Part shown: positions 40,566 to 47,972 of the stretch, piece after piece
Numbering within the stretch: position 1 is the first letter of the stretch
Layout of the letters: the number at the start of each line of letters is the position of its first letter
Source: Brumimicrobium sp.
GTDB taxonomy: Bacteria; Bacteroidota; Bacteroidia; Flavobacteriales_D; Crocinitomicaceae
Direction: 5' to 3'
NCBI GenBank assembly: GCA_023957385.1
Contig: JAMLGZ010000001.1
Span: forward strand, 730,923-794,922
Length of the DNA stretch: 64,000 nt
Notes under the pieces: generated by a model
Seen by the model: the letters and a program-made list of their open reading frames with translations, nothing else
Databases searched by the model: none
Told to the model about the DNA's origin: nothing
Program-made: the position numbers and the translations under genes

Positions 40566-41846
40566 TTATTTAACCCCATATATCTTACCACTATTTTTAA
40601 TTTCTATAAAATCCTCTTGTTTGAGCGTGGTTTGTTTGTTTTTTTGAATTTTAACACCTTTCCATTTAGAGTTTAAAACCTGCTCATTTGTTAATATTCC
40701 ACCATCTAATATCAATTTACCACCTTCTTCTATGTAAATTCCCGCTTCAGGAATAAATCGAATAGTATTTTTAATAGTTAGGGTAGCACCTGCTTGGATT
40801 CGAATGTTATTAAAGGTTTTGAAATCAAAGTCCCATATCTCTTCTTTAGTGATTTCAATAAAATTAGATGAATTAAAATTATATGCTATAGCATATTTCC
40901 CAATAGATTTCAGCATGAGAGCACGGTGCATACGCTGTACTTGTTTGGGCGAGAAATACCGTGCATCTTTAGTTCCTCCCATGATATTGTTTAAGCAAGG
41001 TTTGATGGTGTCGGCATAATCGCAATCCCAGCCGGTATCAAATGGACAAATTACGTTTTCCCCTCTACCAAAAATATCATCTAAATAATCTGGTTTAGTT
41101 TGGTCACAGGCATTAAAATTCAAAGAATATATGTGATACAAATCTAAGTTATGAGCTAATTCATGCGCAATATGCTGTGCCTTTGCCCAAGTGGCATCAG
41201 GTCCATTAAAATGAATCTCTTGTTCTTTGTTAAAGGTAACCACAAAATGGTCTCTACCCTCTTTAAATTCAGGAAAGACAGCATAACCTGAAGGTCTTGG
41301 ATTTGCCCCAGTCACGTGTATTTTGAGAAATGAAATACCTTTGGGGTATAAACTATCTGCTATTTGATTTAGTTTTTCACCTTCTCTAGCATTAATATTT
41401 TGCCCTAGCTTCCAACATGCTGAATTTTTCGTAAAATAAACCTTATTAAGTTGAAAATGGATTTTTGTTGTTTCGTAATCTACCACTCCGGGCACTTTTC
41501 GGGAAGGAGCTTCGATTTGGTTGTAAAAACGCTCTACATATTCTATAATCTTCTTCCAATCAGCTCTATTTGTAGAGTCATTTATATAGTTTCCTGTCCC
41601 ATCGTCTTTCTGCCAAATATGAATATCTAGTGGAATAAGAACTTCATTTCTGATATCATAAGTCTCTTTATAGAAATCGTACCTACCATAGTAATCTTCA
41701 AAGAGTGATGAGGAAGGCTTATTTTCTTTTTTGATTTCTGCTTCAAATGAAAAATCATATAGGTTATAATTAATGGAAGTGTAGTTGCTTATTGTACTAC
41801 AACCTGTTAGAATGATTATACTGATATAGAATATGTATTTTTTCAT
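40566..41846 (-). CDS. Metzincin-like zinc metalloprotease lipoprotein
   Basis: The 426-residue product begins with a lipoprotein signal (IFYISIIILTGCSTIS), so it is probably membrane-anchored. The zinc site is HELAHNLDLYH near residue 226, an HExxHxxxxxH pattern as in metzincins, with a Met-turn-like NNIMGG near 288. The last about 100 residues have repeated beta-helix-like strands (AGATLTIKNTIRFIPEAGIY). M43/pappalysin-like assignment is inference. Substrate unknown. A TAAATTTG box lies 8 bases upstream of the ATG. Confidence 0.8.
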   Translation of the reverse strand: MKKYIFYISIIILTGCSTISNYTSINYNLYDFSFEAEIKKENKPSSSLFEDYYGRYDFYKETYDIRNEVLIPLDIHIWQKDDGTGNYINDSTNRADWKKIIEYVERFYNQIEAPSRKVPGVVDYETTKIHFQLNKVYFTKNSACWKLGQNINAREGEKLNQIADSLYPKGISFLKIHVTGANPRPSGYAVFPEFKEGRDHFVVTFNKEQEIHFNGPDATWAKAQHIAHELAHNLDLYHIYSLNFNACDQTKPDYLDDIFGRGENVICPFDTGWDCDYADTIKPCLNNIMGGTKDARYFSPKQVQRMHRALMLKSIGKYAIAYNFNSSNFIEITKEEIWDFDFKTFNNIRIQAGATLTIKNTIRFIPEAGIYIEEGGKLILDGGILTNEQVLNSKWKGVKIQKNKQTTLKQEDFIEIKNSGKIYGVK

Positions 41847-41854
41847 TTCGAGAA

Positions 41855-41862
41855 CAAATTTA
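41855..41862 (-). promoter_or_regulatory. -7 box of the metalloprotease gene
   Basis: TAAATTTG on the minus strand ends 8 bases before the ATG at 41846. A T-rich -33 region coincides with the T run of the orphan tRNA terminator at 41882. Confidence 0.5.
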
Positions 41863-41881
41863 CAAAATGAGGATCAAACAA

Positions 41882-41909
41882 AAAAGCATTGACTTATGCC
41901 AATGCTTTT
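41882..41909 (-). terminator. Orphaned original tRNA-Arg terminator
   Basis: AAAAGCATTG and CAATGCTTTT form a perfect 10-bp stem with an 8-base loop and T run on the minus strand. It lies directly beside the left att copy, exactly where the terminator of the leftward-read tRNA-Arg would have been before the element inserted. It now has no tRNA upstream. Confidence 0.65.
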
Positions 41910-41913
41910 ACTG

Positions 41914-41934
41914 TAGTGACCCTGGAGGGATTCA
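41914..41934. other. Left attachment site (attL core)
   Basis: Twenty-one bases starting TAGTGACCCTGGAGGG are identical to 47875-47895, the 3' end of tRNA-Arg. This is the displaced fragment of the tRNA 3' end (T arm to 3' end), left behind by site-specific insertion. Confidence 0.85.
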
Positions 41935-42055
41935 TGACAAGGAAATCAATACGAAACTAACTGAACCCACTAAATGCGATAAACTCAATATTTACAAATG
42001 AATTTATGAGGTTTGATATTTATATCCCTTTACTTCTATTTATTTTCATTTGCTA

Positions 42056-42078
42056 TTTTGATACATTTTTGATACATT
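42056..42078. repeat. Left TTTTGATACAT direct-repeat pair
   Basis: Two adjacent copies of an 11-base TTTTGATACAT word, just inside the left end. A similar pair lies at 47798-47823 near the right end, in the same orientation. They are candidate integrase arm-binding sites. The surrounding 41935-42114 holds no gene. Confidence 0.55.
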
Positions 42079-42083
42079 CTTAT

Positions 42084-42091
42084 TATATTTG
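42084..42091 (+). promoter_or_regulatory. -7 box of the integrase gene
   Basis: TATATTTG fits TAnnTTTG, 23 bases before the integrase ATG. It directly follows the TTTTGATACAT repeats, so a protein bound there could control the integrase. Confidence 0.5.
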
Positions 42092-42114
42092 TATCAATTC
42101 TAAATATTCAAATT

Positions 42115-43392
42115 ATGGCAAGGGTAAATTTTCAATATCGTTCTAATAAAAAAATTGCATTTATTGAAGTTAGATTTTCATATCATGATGAAGCTGGAAA
42201 AAGAAAGCATTTAGGAACACGAGCACAATATGAGATAGAAAAAGAATACTTTGATAAGTGGAAGAAGAACGGGGATTTTTCAGATATAGATAAATCAAAC
42301 AAACTAACAGATATTAAGAGAGAAGTTAGTGGATTATATTCTAATCTTAGAGGTTATATCTTAAATGCGTACAAAAATGAATCTGGAGCGATTGATAAGG
42401 ACTGGCTAAAGAATGTAGTAGATGAATATTACAATCCGAAAGAAGAAACTGAACTTCCAACAAAACTACTTCCATACTTTGATTATTTTCTATCATTGAA
42501 AGAAAGGGAGGTAAAAACTGGAACATTACGAAAGTGGAAAGTAGTAAGAAATAAAATTGCACGTTTTGAAAAGGACAAAAGAAAGAAGTATTTTATCAAA
42601 GATGTAAATTCTAATTTTTTGAAATCGTTCCAAGAATGGAGCATAAAAAATGAATATGAAAATTCAACTACAAACCGTAATTTTAGAGATATAAAAGCCG
42701 TATGCACACACGCACGCACACGAGGGGTTGAAGTAAGCAATGAAATAGATTATCTTTCATCTAATCTAAAGAAAGAAAAGAAGTTTATTATCACATTATC
42801 CATTGATGAACTGGAGCGAATCCACCGCCTGAATGGTTTACCTAATTATTTAGATAATGCAAAAGACTGGCTACTAATATCATGCTATACAGGGCAAAGA
42901 ATAAGCGATTTTATGCGTTTCAATACTGATATGATACGAACAGAGCAAGGACGTAAATTCATTGATATAACGCAAGAGAAAACAGGAAAAAACGTATCTA
43001 TTCCACTACTTCCAATTGTTCAAAAAACATTAGATAAAAGAAACGAAAAATTCCCCCATGCAATATCACACGTGAAATATAATGAATACATAAAAGAAGT
43101 ATGTAAATTGGCTAAAATAGATGAGGTTATCGAGGGGAAAAAAGAAATCAAAACAGACAAGGGGAACAGACGTAAAGAAATTGGATTTTATCCTAAATAT
43201 GAACTTATCACTTCACACACTGGCAGGCGTTCATTTGCAACTAATTTTTATGGTAAACTTCCAACTTCATTTTTAAAAGATATTACGGCACACAGCACGG
43301 AATCAATGCTATTAAATTATATTGGAAAGACTTCCAAAGATACAGCGATTGAATCCTACGATATTTTAATGAAAAGTATAAATTCTAAATAA
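42115..43392 (+). CDS. int: Tyrosine recombinase (integrase) of the element
   Basis: The 425-residue protein is a tyrosine site-specific recombinase that should insert and excise the element at tRNA-Arg. A SAM-like core-binding segment spans residues about 100-210. Catalytic residues are visible: arginine in CYTGQRISDFM near 264, HTGRR (H368, R371), H393 and the nucleophile Y402 in LLNYIGKTS. The AP2-type N-terminus is typical of Bacteroidota integrases. It is intact and lies next to the attL fragment. Confidence 0.93.
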   Translation: MARVNFQYRSNKKIAFIEVRFSYHDEAGKRKHLGTRAQYEIEKEYFDKWKKNGDFSDIDKSNKLTDIKREVSGLYSNLRGYILNAYKNESGAIDKDWLKNVVDEYYNPKEETELPTKLLPYFDYFLSLKEREVKTGTLRKWKVVRNKIARFEKDKRKKYFIKDVNSNFLKSFQEWSIKNEYENSTTNRNFRDIKAVCTHARTRGVEVSNEIDYLSSNLKKEKKFIITLSIDELERIHRLNGLPNYLDNAKDWLLISCYTGQRISDFMRFNTDMIRTEQGRKFIDITQEKTGKNVSIPLLPIVQKTLDKRNEKFPHAISHVKYNEYIKEVCKLAKIDEVIEGKKEIKTDKGNRRKEIGFYPKYELITSHTGRRSFATNFYGKLPTSFLKDITAHSTESMLLNYIGKTSKDTAIESYDILMKSINSK

Positions 43393-43478
43393 TACGATTA
43401 TGGATAACGAACAATGAATGTTGATAAAATATTGTGTATTCGTAAACAAGGTACGGAAAAATATAATATCTTTGTGGT

Positions 43479-43504
43479 TGCATGTAACGACATGCAGTTT
43501 TTTT
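43479..43504 (+). terminator. Terminator after the integrase gene
   Basis: TGCATGT and ACATGCA pair around AACG and are followed by a T8 tract. It isolates int transcription from the right-hand genes. Confidence 0.75.
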
Positions 43505-43594
43505 ATTTATTAATAGAAGTACAGAGAACTTGCTCCAACAAGCTCTCTGATAATTTTCTAAAGTCTAAATAGATCTTTCTGTTTTTACTTACGA

Positions 43595-43626
43595 CAAAGA
43601 TACAAAGCATATTTTAATTTAACCAA
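43595..43626 (-). promoter_or_regulatory. Promoter reading back toward the integrase gene
   Basis: On the minus strand TATCTTTG (43595-43602) with TTG 21 bases upstream (43624-43626) makes a near-consensus promoter directed at the int 3' end. Downstream of it is a 10-bp hairpin (AGAGAGCTTG/CAAGTTCTCT, one mismatch). No gene of plausible length follows, so it may make a short antisense or regulatory RNA. Confidence 0.4.
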
Positions 43627-43738
43627 ATAAAATTGCACTTTTTTTTAGTTGATTATTTCAAAAAGTATCTTTTCGCCCTCGCAGAGTGTTTATTTACAAG
43701 GCTTATAGAAGATTTTAGCTTCATAATTTTTTTTTATT

Positions 43739-43924
43739 ATGAGTGTATTAAACACACAAGAAGTTGCAGAAAAACTAAAGTGCAACGCGCGAAAAGTCCA
43801 TTATTTAATGGAAAAAGGATTGCTAAAGCCAATCAAAAGGTATGACAGATTTTTCATATTTGATGAAAAAGAAATCACTCGATTTATTAATCAATCTAAA
43901 AGTTTAGGCAATGGAAAAAAGTAG
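43739..43924 (+). CDS. Small helix-turn-helix protein, probable excisionase
   Basis: The 61-residue product is a single MerR/excisionase-type winged helix-turn-helix: LNTQEVAEKLKCNARKVHYL forms the helix-turn-helix and IFDEKEITRFI the wing. Size and location between int and the replication genes match excisionases that direct excision rather than integration. A TATCTTTT box with a T-rich -33 lies at 43666. It overlaps the next gene by 14 bases. The 346-base gap before it holds the int terminator and the minus-strand promoter. Confidence 0.75.
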   Translation: MSVLNTQEVAEKLKCNARKVHYLMEKGLLKPIKRYDRFFIFDEKEITRFINQSKSLGNGKK

Positions 43925-44216
43925 AATTACATTTGAACAGTTGCCTGAAGTAGTGGCGACCATTCTAAAAGAAGTTAGAGAATTAAAAGAACTTCATTCT
44001 AAGGAATCGGAATCCGAAACCGTGGAAACCTCATCAAAGAACCCATTTGATGACTACATTCTAAGAAGTGAGATTGTAGGAACTGGAAAAGCAATAAGCG
44101 ATGCCACAGCGTGGAAATGGGAAAAGGAAGGAAAAATTCAAGCGTACGGAATCGGAGGAAAACGATATTACAAGCGTGCTGATGTAGAACAGTTATTTAC
44201 TAAAGTAAAAAAATAA
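43911..44216 (+). CDS. Helix-turn-helix DNA-binding protein
   Basis: The 101-residue product has a charged N-terminal helix (VVATILKEVRELKELHSKE) and a C-terminal excisionase-like helix-turn-helix with wing (ATAWKWEKEGKIQAYGIGGK then YYKRADVEQLF). Two such small DNA-binding genes in a row are usual in tRNA-inserted Bacteroidota elements and probably regulate excision or replication. It starts inside the previous gene and ends 4 bases before the ATPase gene. Confidence 0.7.
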   Translation: MEKSRITFEQLPEVVATILKEVRELKELHSKESESETVETSSKNPFDDYILRSEIVGTGKAISDATAWKWEKEGKIQAYGIGGKRYYKRADVEQLFTKVKK

Positions 44217-44220
44217 GGCT

Positions 44221-45597
44221 ATGAATACAAAAAACTATATTCAAAGCCTTCAAAATTCTTTAGAGAGAATACAAGGCAAAGATAACGAAATTTCTATAAA
44301 TCTGATTGACTTCCTACCTAAAAATATGGCTGGTATTGTCAGAGATTTAGAAAGTAAGTTAAATTACAACCCTGATTTTTGTATTTTACCAATGCTGGTT
44401 ACAAGTGCTGGAGCAATCGGAAACGCTCGAAAAAGTCATATAGCTGGCTACGATGTTATAAGCGTTCTTTTTGGTGCAAATGTAGGCGTTCCAAGCTCGA
44501 ATAAATCACAGGCGTTTAAATTCGCCATAGAGCCATTAAAAAAGAACTTTGAGCGTGAGTTTTTACGATATAAAGAGGATTTAGCAGAATGGAAAGAACA
44601 GCACAACGAGTGGAAAAATAAGAGCAAAGCCGAAAGGGAGGGAGAAAAAGAACCCATACAACCTCATAAAGTTTTCAGTTATCAAAGTGATGCTACAATT
44701 GAATATTTAGCCAAGGCTTTAGAGGCGAACCCACGAGGTTGTTTTTTACAAATGGACGAACTCAAAGGATTTATAGTAACGTTCAACAGGCAACAGGGGA
44801 GCAATGCAGAACAAAAGATTTTATCACTATTTGACGGCACGCCAATAATTGACGGCAGAATGGGGAGAGAGTTAACGTATAGCGGACTAAATTCTTTACT
44901 AAGTATCACGGGAACAATCCAACCCGATGTTATACATAGGACGTTTAAAAATAGTCCTCAAAATGGATTTGTAGAACGTTTCTTATTTGCATATCCTGAT
45001 GCAGAGCCTTTGCCGTGGAATCAATCCGCCACAAAAGAGATTAAAGACGAAATTCAACGTAAGTGGGGAAAAATAGTAGGTAACTTATTGAGTTTGGATA
45101 ATGGAGATGCAGACGGTACTAATTCTGACGCTGGCTTTATACCATTTTCCAATAGTGCTAAAGATTTACTAATAAGATGGAATGGATTTAATACTGAAAG
45201 ACAAAAGGAGAAACCCGAAGTAAATGCAATTTTAGGAAAATTCAATATTATCGTTCCACGACTAGCACTCATTTTACAATTGATAGCGGAAAGCGGAAGC
45301 CGTGAGATTAGCGAACTCAATACACAAAGAGCAATTCAGTTAGGGGAGTACTACATTCTGAATGCGTTAAAAGTTACTAATCTAATTAAGCATGGTAGCG
45401 AAGAAAGTGAGGACAGAACAGATGTAGCGAAAAGAAAACTTTATTCGTTACTTCCTGATGAATTTGAAACTAAAGATGCAACCGCTTTAGCTGGAGAGAT
45501 TGACGTTAGTGTTCCTACAATCAAACGTTATTTGAATGACAATGATTTTTTTGAAAGTGCTGGACACGGAAAATGGAGACGTAAAAGTATAAAGTAA
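44221..45597 (+). CDS. DUF3987-type ATPase/helicase-like protein
   Basis: The 458-residue protein fits the DUF3987 group found in Bacteroidota mobile elements and phages. A Walker A-like loop GVPSSNKS (residues 89-96) and a Walker B-like FLQMDELKGF (near 175-184) are visible. The C-terminal part ends in a helix-turn-helix like LAGEIDVSVPTIKRYLNDND. It probably acts with the primase-like protein in element DNA replication. Family assignment is from memory of the motifs. Confidence 0.75.
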   Translation: MNTKNYIQSLQNSLERIQGKDNEISINLIDFLPKNMAGIVRDLESKLNYNPDFCILPMLVTSAGAIGNARKSHIAGYDVISVLFGANVGVPSSNKSQAFKFAIEPLKKNFEREFLRYKEDLAEWKEQHNEWKNKSKAEREGEKEPIQPHKVFSYQSDATIEYLAKALEANPRGCFLQMDELKGFIVTFNRQQGSNAEQKILSLFDGTPIIDGRMGRELTYSGLNSLLSITGTIQPDVIHRTFKNSPQNGFVERFLFAYPDAEPLPWNQSATKEIKDEIQRKWGKIVGNLLSLDNGDADGTNSDAGFIPFSNSAKDLLIRWNGFNTERQKEKPEVNAILGKFNIIVPRLALILQLIAESGSREISELNTQRAIQLGEYYILNALKVTNLIKHGSEESEDRTDVAKRKLYSLLPDEFETKDATALAGEIDVSVPTIKRYLNDNDFFESAGHGKWRRKSIK

Positions 45598-45604
45598 AAA
45601 ACCC

Positions 45605-45815
45605 GTGATATTATTGATATTTTGATATTTTGCTCTCTCAACCCCTGATAAACACTAAGGTTTAGAAAATATCACTCAAAAAACGCAAATGATACTTTGA
45701 TACTTTGAAAGTATCACTGATGATACAATGATACTTTGATGATATTTTGCAATCCTCGATGAATACTAAGGTTTAGACAGGTTTGTATCAAAATATCAAT
45801 AATATCACTTAAAAA
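45605..45815. repeat. Iteron-like cluster before the primase-like gene
   Basis: Six direct copies of GATAYTTTG start at 45616, 45624, 45691, 45699, 45730 and 45741, two of the pairs overlapping by one base. One inverted copy lies at 45789. A longer word ACTAAGGTTTAGA occurs at 45654 and 45765. The cluster fills the 227-base gap before the primase-like gene and looks like an iteron-type origin or an autoregulatory region. Confidence 0.6.
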
Positions 45816-45824
45816 AAAGATATT

Positions 45825-47369
45825 ATGATAGAATCAATTTTAAATAAGAAAATTTCAATGTTTCGTAGAGTGAGTGAACCGCAGAATCCTACGGAAGTCA
45901 ATTTGTTTGAAGTGCTAACTTCTGATAAATATAAATCACTGGTAGAACAATGTTCGCAAATTACAGATAAAAAGGAGCGTAATAAATGGAAAGTAAAAAA
46001 TGTTCCTGCAATTACAGTTAGTGGTACTTTCTCATATCGGAGCGAAAAGAATCTAATCAAACATAGTGGATTGATAGCTTTAGATTTGGACGGAGTGCAT
46101 GATATTAACAAGCTGAAAGAAGATGTTTCTAAACTTCCATTTGTTGCGTATTGTGGAAAGAGTGTTTCTCAAACTGGATTATTTGCAATTATCCCAATTC
46201 CTGAAAGTAATATTCAAGAACACAGGGAGCGTTTTAATGCTTTAGAAAGGTTGTTTATTTCTAAGTTTAAAATAAGTGAATCATTTGATACAAGCGTTAA
46301 GGATGTTTCAAGATTAAGGTTTGTTAGTTATGATGCTGATGCTTATTTTAATCACGATGCAGATGTTTATACAGGTATTTTAAAGGAAAGCATAAGAGAG
46401 CAAGAAGTAAGCGTAAAAACGCAACAAAAACAATATTACAGACCGACTTATTTTAATAATAATACGCTGGAGAAAGTTTGGGAATGCGTGGACATTATCC
46501 AAGATAGAAAGCTGGACTTTGCTCCTGATTATGATACTTATATTAAGACTGGATTTGCTTTAGCAAGTTTAGGAGAGGACGGTAGGGAAATATTCCATGC
46601 AGTTTGTCAATATTCCACAAAGTACAATTATAAAGATGCTGATGTAGATTTTACTAATTGCCTGAAAACAGGGCGAAATATAAGTATAGGAACATTTTTT
46701 CAATTTTGTAATGATTATGGAATCCGATATTTAAACGAACGTGCTGTTCCTTTGAAAAGCTGGAAAGTATTCCACCCTCAAAAGGTTTTAAGCGTTCCAC
46801 CTCATCACGAACCCACCACACCCACACAGATTGCCGTTATCGAAACAAAAGAGGAAAAGCAAACAATCCACCCACCCAAGAAAAAAGAGCCGTTAAATGT
46901 TATCGAAATAGATTATTCAGATTTACCATTTTTTGACGATGCACCAACGCCAATAGTTAAGAATGAATTTGACTACACAAAGGAAATTGAGGAGATTAAA
47001 CAATTCTTTGAGAATACAGAGCTTCCGAAAGAATCCGTAAAATTAGACGTTTGCACGACCGTAACAGACTGTAAAAAGTTTTATTCAAGTCATATTCCAA
47101 TTATTGAGAACTACAACGGAAAACGTATTGCACGACCGTATTTAGATAGGTTATTGAATTTGAAAAAATGGATTGAATCTAACAATCAAAACAAATGGTT
47201 ATCACTCGATGAATTAAAAGCAATATTCAAACCTTGTTCAAATTATTATCCTGATGAAGTACTGGATCATATTAACAGGGAGCAATTAAAGGAACTGGAG
47301 AAAGATAATTTCTTTTCTTTTGATAAGAATGTAGGAGTTTATTTTTTGAGCAATTCCACGCCTTTTTAA
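45825..47369 (+). CDS. VirE-N / PriCT primase-like replication protein
   Basis: The 514-residue protein has a BT4734-like VirE N-terminal domain (residues about 15-170, including ALDLDGVHDINKLKEDV and FVAYCGKSVSQTGLFAIIPI), as in many Bacteroidota elements. A PriCT_2-like region follows (about 205-295, APDYDTYIKTGFALASLGED). The C-terminal about 200 residues are not recognised. It is the usual partner of DUF3987 proteins in element replication. Its gene is preceded by the iteron-like cluster. Confidence 0.75.
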   Translation: MIESILNKKISMFRRVSEPQNPTEVNLFEVLTSDKYKSLVEQCSQITDKKERNKWKVKNVPAITVSGTFSYRSEKNLIKHSGLIALDLDGVHDINKLKEDVSKLPFVAYCGKSVSQTGLFAIIPIPESNIQEHRERFNALERLFISKFKISESFDTSVKDVSRLRFVSYDADAYFNHDADVYTGILKESIREQEVSVKTQQKQYYRPTYFNNNTLEKVWECVDIIQDRKLDFAPDYDTYIKTGFALASLGEDGREIFHAVCQYSTKYNYKDADVDFTNCLKTGRNISIGTFFQFCNDYGIRYLNERAVPLKSWKVFHPQKVLSVPPHHEPTTPTQIAVIETKEEKQTIHPPKKKEPLNVIEIDYSDLPFFDDAPTPIVKNEFDYTKEIEEIKQFFENTELPKESVKLDVCTTVTDCKKFYSSHIPIIENYNGKRIARPYLDRLLNLKKWIESNNQNKWLSLDELKAIFKPCSNYYPDEVLDHINREQLKELEKDNFFSFDKNVGVYFLSNSTPF

Positions 47370-47394
47370 ATAAAATACTTCGGTTTGCTTCGCT

Positions 47395-47660
47395 AATTGA
47401 AAACCTCACAAAACCTCATATTCAAAACTTATCAAAACCTATCAAAACCTTACATTGAAAATAAAAAAAATTGGACGAATTGGACGCCATAAGGAGTAAC
47501 ACCCAAAACTTTACAAAACTTTACATTGAAAATAACTTTTTGCACGATTTGCACAGCATAAGGGAATAAGTATAAAAACTTTTGGACGAATTGGACACCC
47601 TTAAGAGAGCAAGTATAAAAATATTATTTTTCGTCGTTTTGTGAACTATAAGGTAGCAAA
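47395..47660. repeat. Paired-word repeat region downstream of the primase-like gene
   Basis: Ten-base AAAACCTCAC/AAAACCTCAT-type words occur in tandem, followed by ATTGAAAATAA and then a doubled hexamer. The doubled hexamers are TTGGAC-GAA-TTGGAC at 47471, TTGCAC-GAT-TTGCAC at 47540, TTGGAC-GAA-TTGGAC at 47582 and a decayed one at 47630. Three of the four are followed by an ATAAGG-type word. No gene is supported here. It may be an origin or binding array. Confidence 0.55.
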
Positions 47661-47734
47661 AAAAAAATACTTCAATATGTTTCAGAAAAACGGCAGTAGA
47701 GAGTAATTAAATAATTTGATTATATTTGTATCGT

Positions 47735-47797
47735 TATCATTACCATAATGGTAATATTTAGAATTTAAAAAGGTGCTGAAATATGCACCTTTTTTTG
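47735..47797 (+). ncRNA. Candidate small RNA of about 60 nt
   Basis: A TATATTTG box (47721-47728) is followed by a perfect 8-bp palindrome (ATTACCAT/ATGGTAAT, 47739-47755) and then an intrinsic terminator (AAAAAGGTGC/GCACCTTTTTT, 47767-47796). This would give a transcript of about 60 nt with no ORF. Transcription is inferred; no -33 element was found. The palindrome could instead be an operator. Confidence 0.4.
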
Positions 47798-47823
47798 TTT
47801 TGATACAATTTTGATACATTTTT
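47798..47823. repeat. Right TTTTGATACAT direct-repeat pair
   Basis: TTTTGATACAA followed by TTTTGATACAT, the right-end counterpart of the pair at 42056-42078 and in the same orientation. Candidate integrase arm sites. Confidence 0.5.
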
Positions 47824-47833
47824 AATCAAATAA

Positions 47834-47870
47834 AAAACGCAACCACCTAAATAATAGATAATTGCGTTTT
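47834..47870 (-). terminator. Element-borne replacement terminator for tRNA-Arg
   Basis: AAAACGCAA and TTGCGTTTT form a 9-bp stem with a 19-base loop and T run on the minus strand, 7 bases beyond the tRNA 3' end. The sequence differs from the orphan terminator at 41882, but does the same job, so the element appears to supply a new terminator to the tRNA it reconstitutes. Confidence 0.6.
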
Positions 47871-47874
47871 ATGT

Positions 47875-47895
47875 TAGTGACCCTGGAGGGATTCA
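47875..47895. other. Right attachment site (attR core)
   Basis: The 21-bp att core, identical to 41914-41934, here forms the functional 3' end of tRNA-Arg. The element thus restores a complete tRNA gene. Confidence 0.85.
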
Positions 47896-47951
47896 AACCC
47901 CCAACCGCTGGAGCCGAAATCCAGTGCTCTATTCAGTTGAGCTACAGAGCC
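47878..47951 (-). tRNA. tRNA-Arg (anticodon UCG)
   Basis: A 74-nt cloverleaf is visible: acceptor GGCTCTG/CAGGGTC, D arm GCTC/GAGC, anticodon stem CTGGA/TCCAG with loop TTTCGGC (anticodon TCG, reading CGA), and T arm with TTTGAAT loop. CCA is not encoded. The last part was rebuilt by the integrated element. It is the downstream gene of a two-tRNA operon. Confidence 0.93.
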
Positions 47952-47972
47952 ATTTTCCTTTTTTTTATTTCT

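Larger units (their letters stand above)
41914..47895. mobile_element. Integrative element of about 6 kb in tRNA-Arg
   Basis: The segment is bounded by 21-bp direct repeats made from the tRNA-Arg 3' end. It carries a tyrosine integrase, two helix-turn-helix proteins, a DUF3987-type ATPase and a VirE-N/PriCT primase-like protein, all reading rightward. No relaxase, coupling protein, capsid, terminase, toxin or resistance gene is visible. It resembles the integration/replication part of Bacteroides NBU-type elements without the mobilisation module. It may be a satellite moved by a helper, or a degenerate remnant; the exact repeats and intact ORFs suggest recent activity. Confidence 0.8.

Noticed and set aside
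43633..43845. ORF of 70 residues overlapping the probable excisionase
   Set aside because: It is out of frame with a clear helix-turn-helix gene and shows no protein features.
47471..47650. TTG-initiated short ORF with LDELD and LHDLH repeats
   Set aside because: Only 32 codons, no start context and a stop between units. The phase of three is noted as a finding, but coding is not supported.
41935..47874. Insertion sequence or transposon in the element
   Set aside because: No DDE transposase, no inverted terminal repeats with target duplication; the only recombinase is a tyrosine integrase and the ends are tRNA-derived.
41914..47895. Prophage
   Set aside because: No capsid, portal, terminase, tail or lysis gene is visible in 6 kb, and gene content fits a small integrative element.
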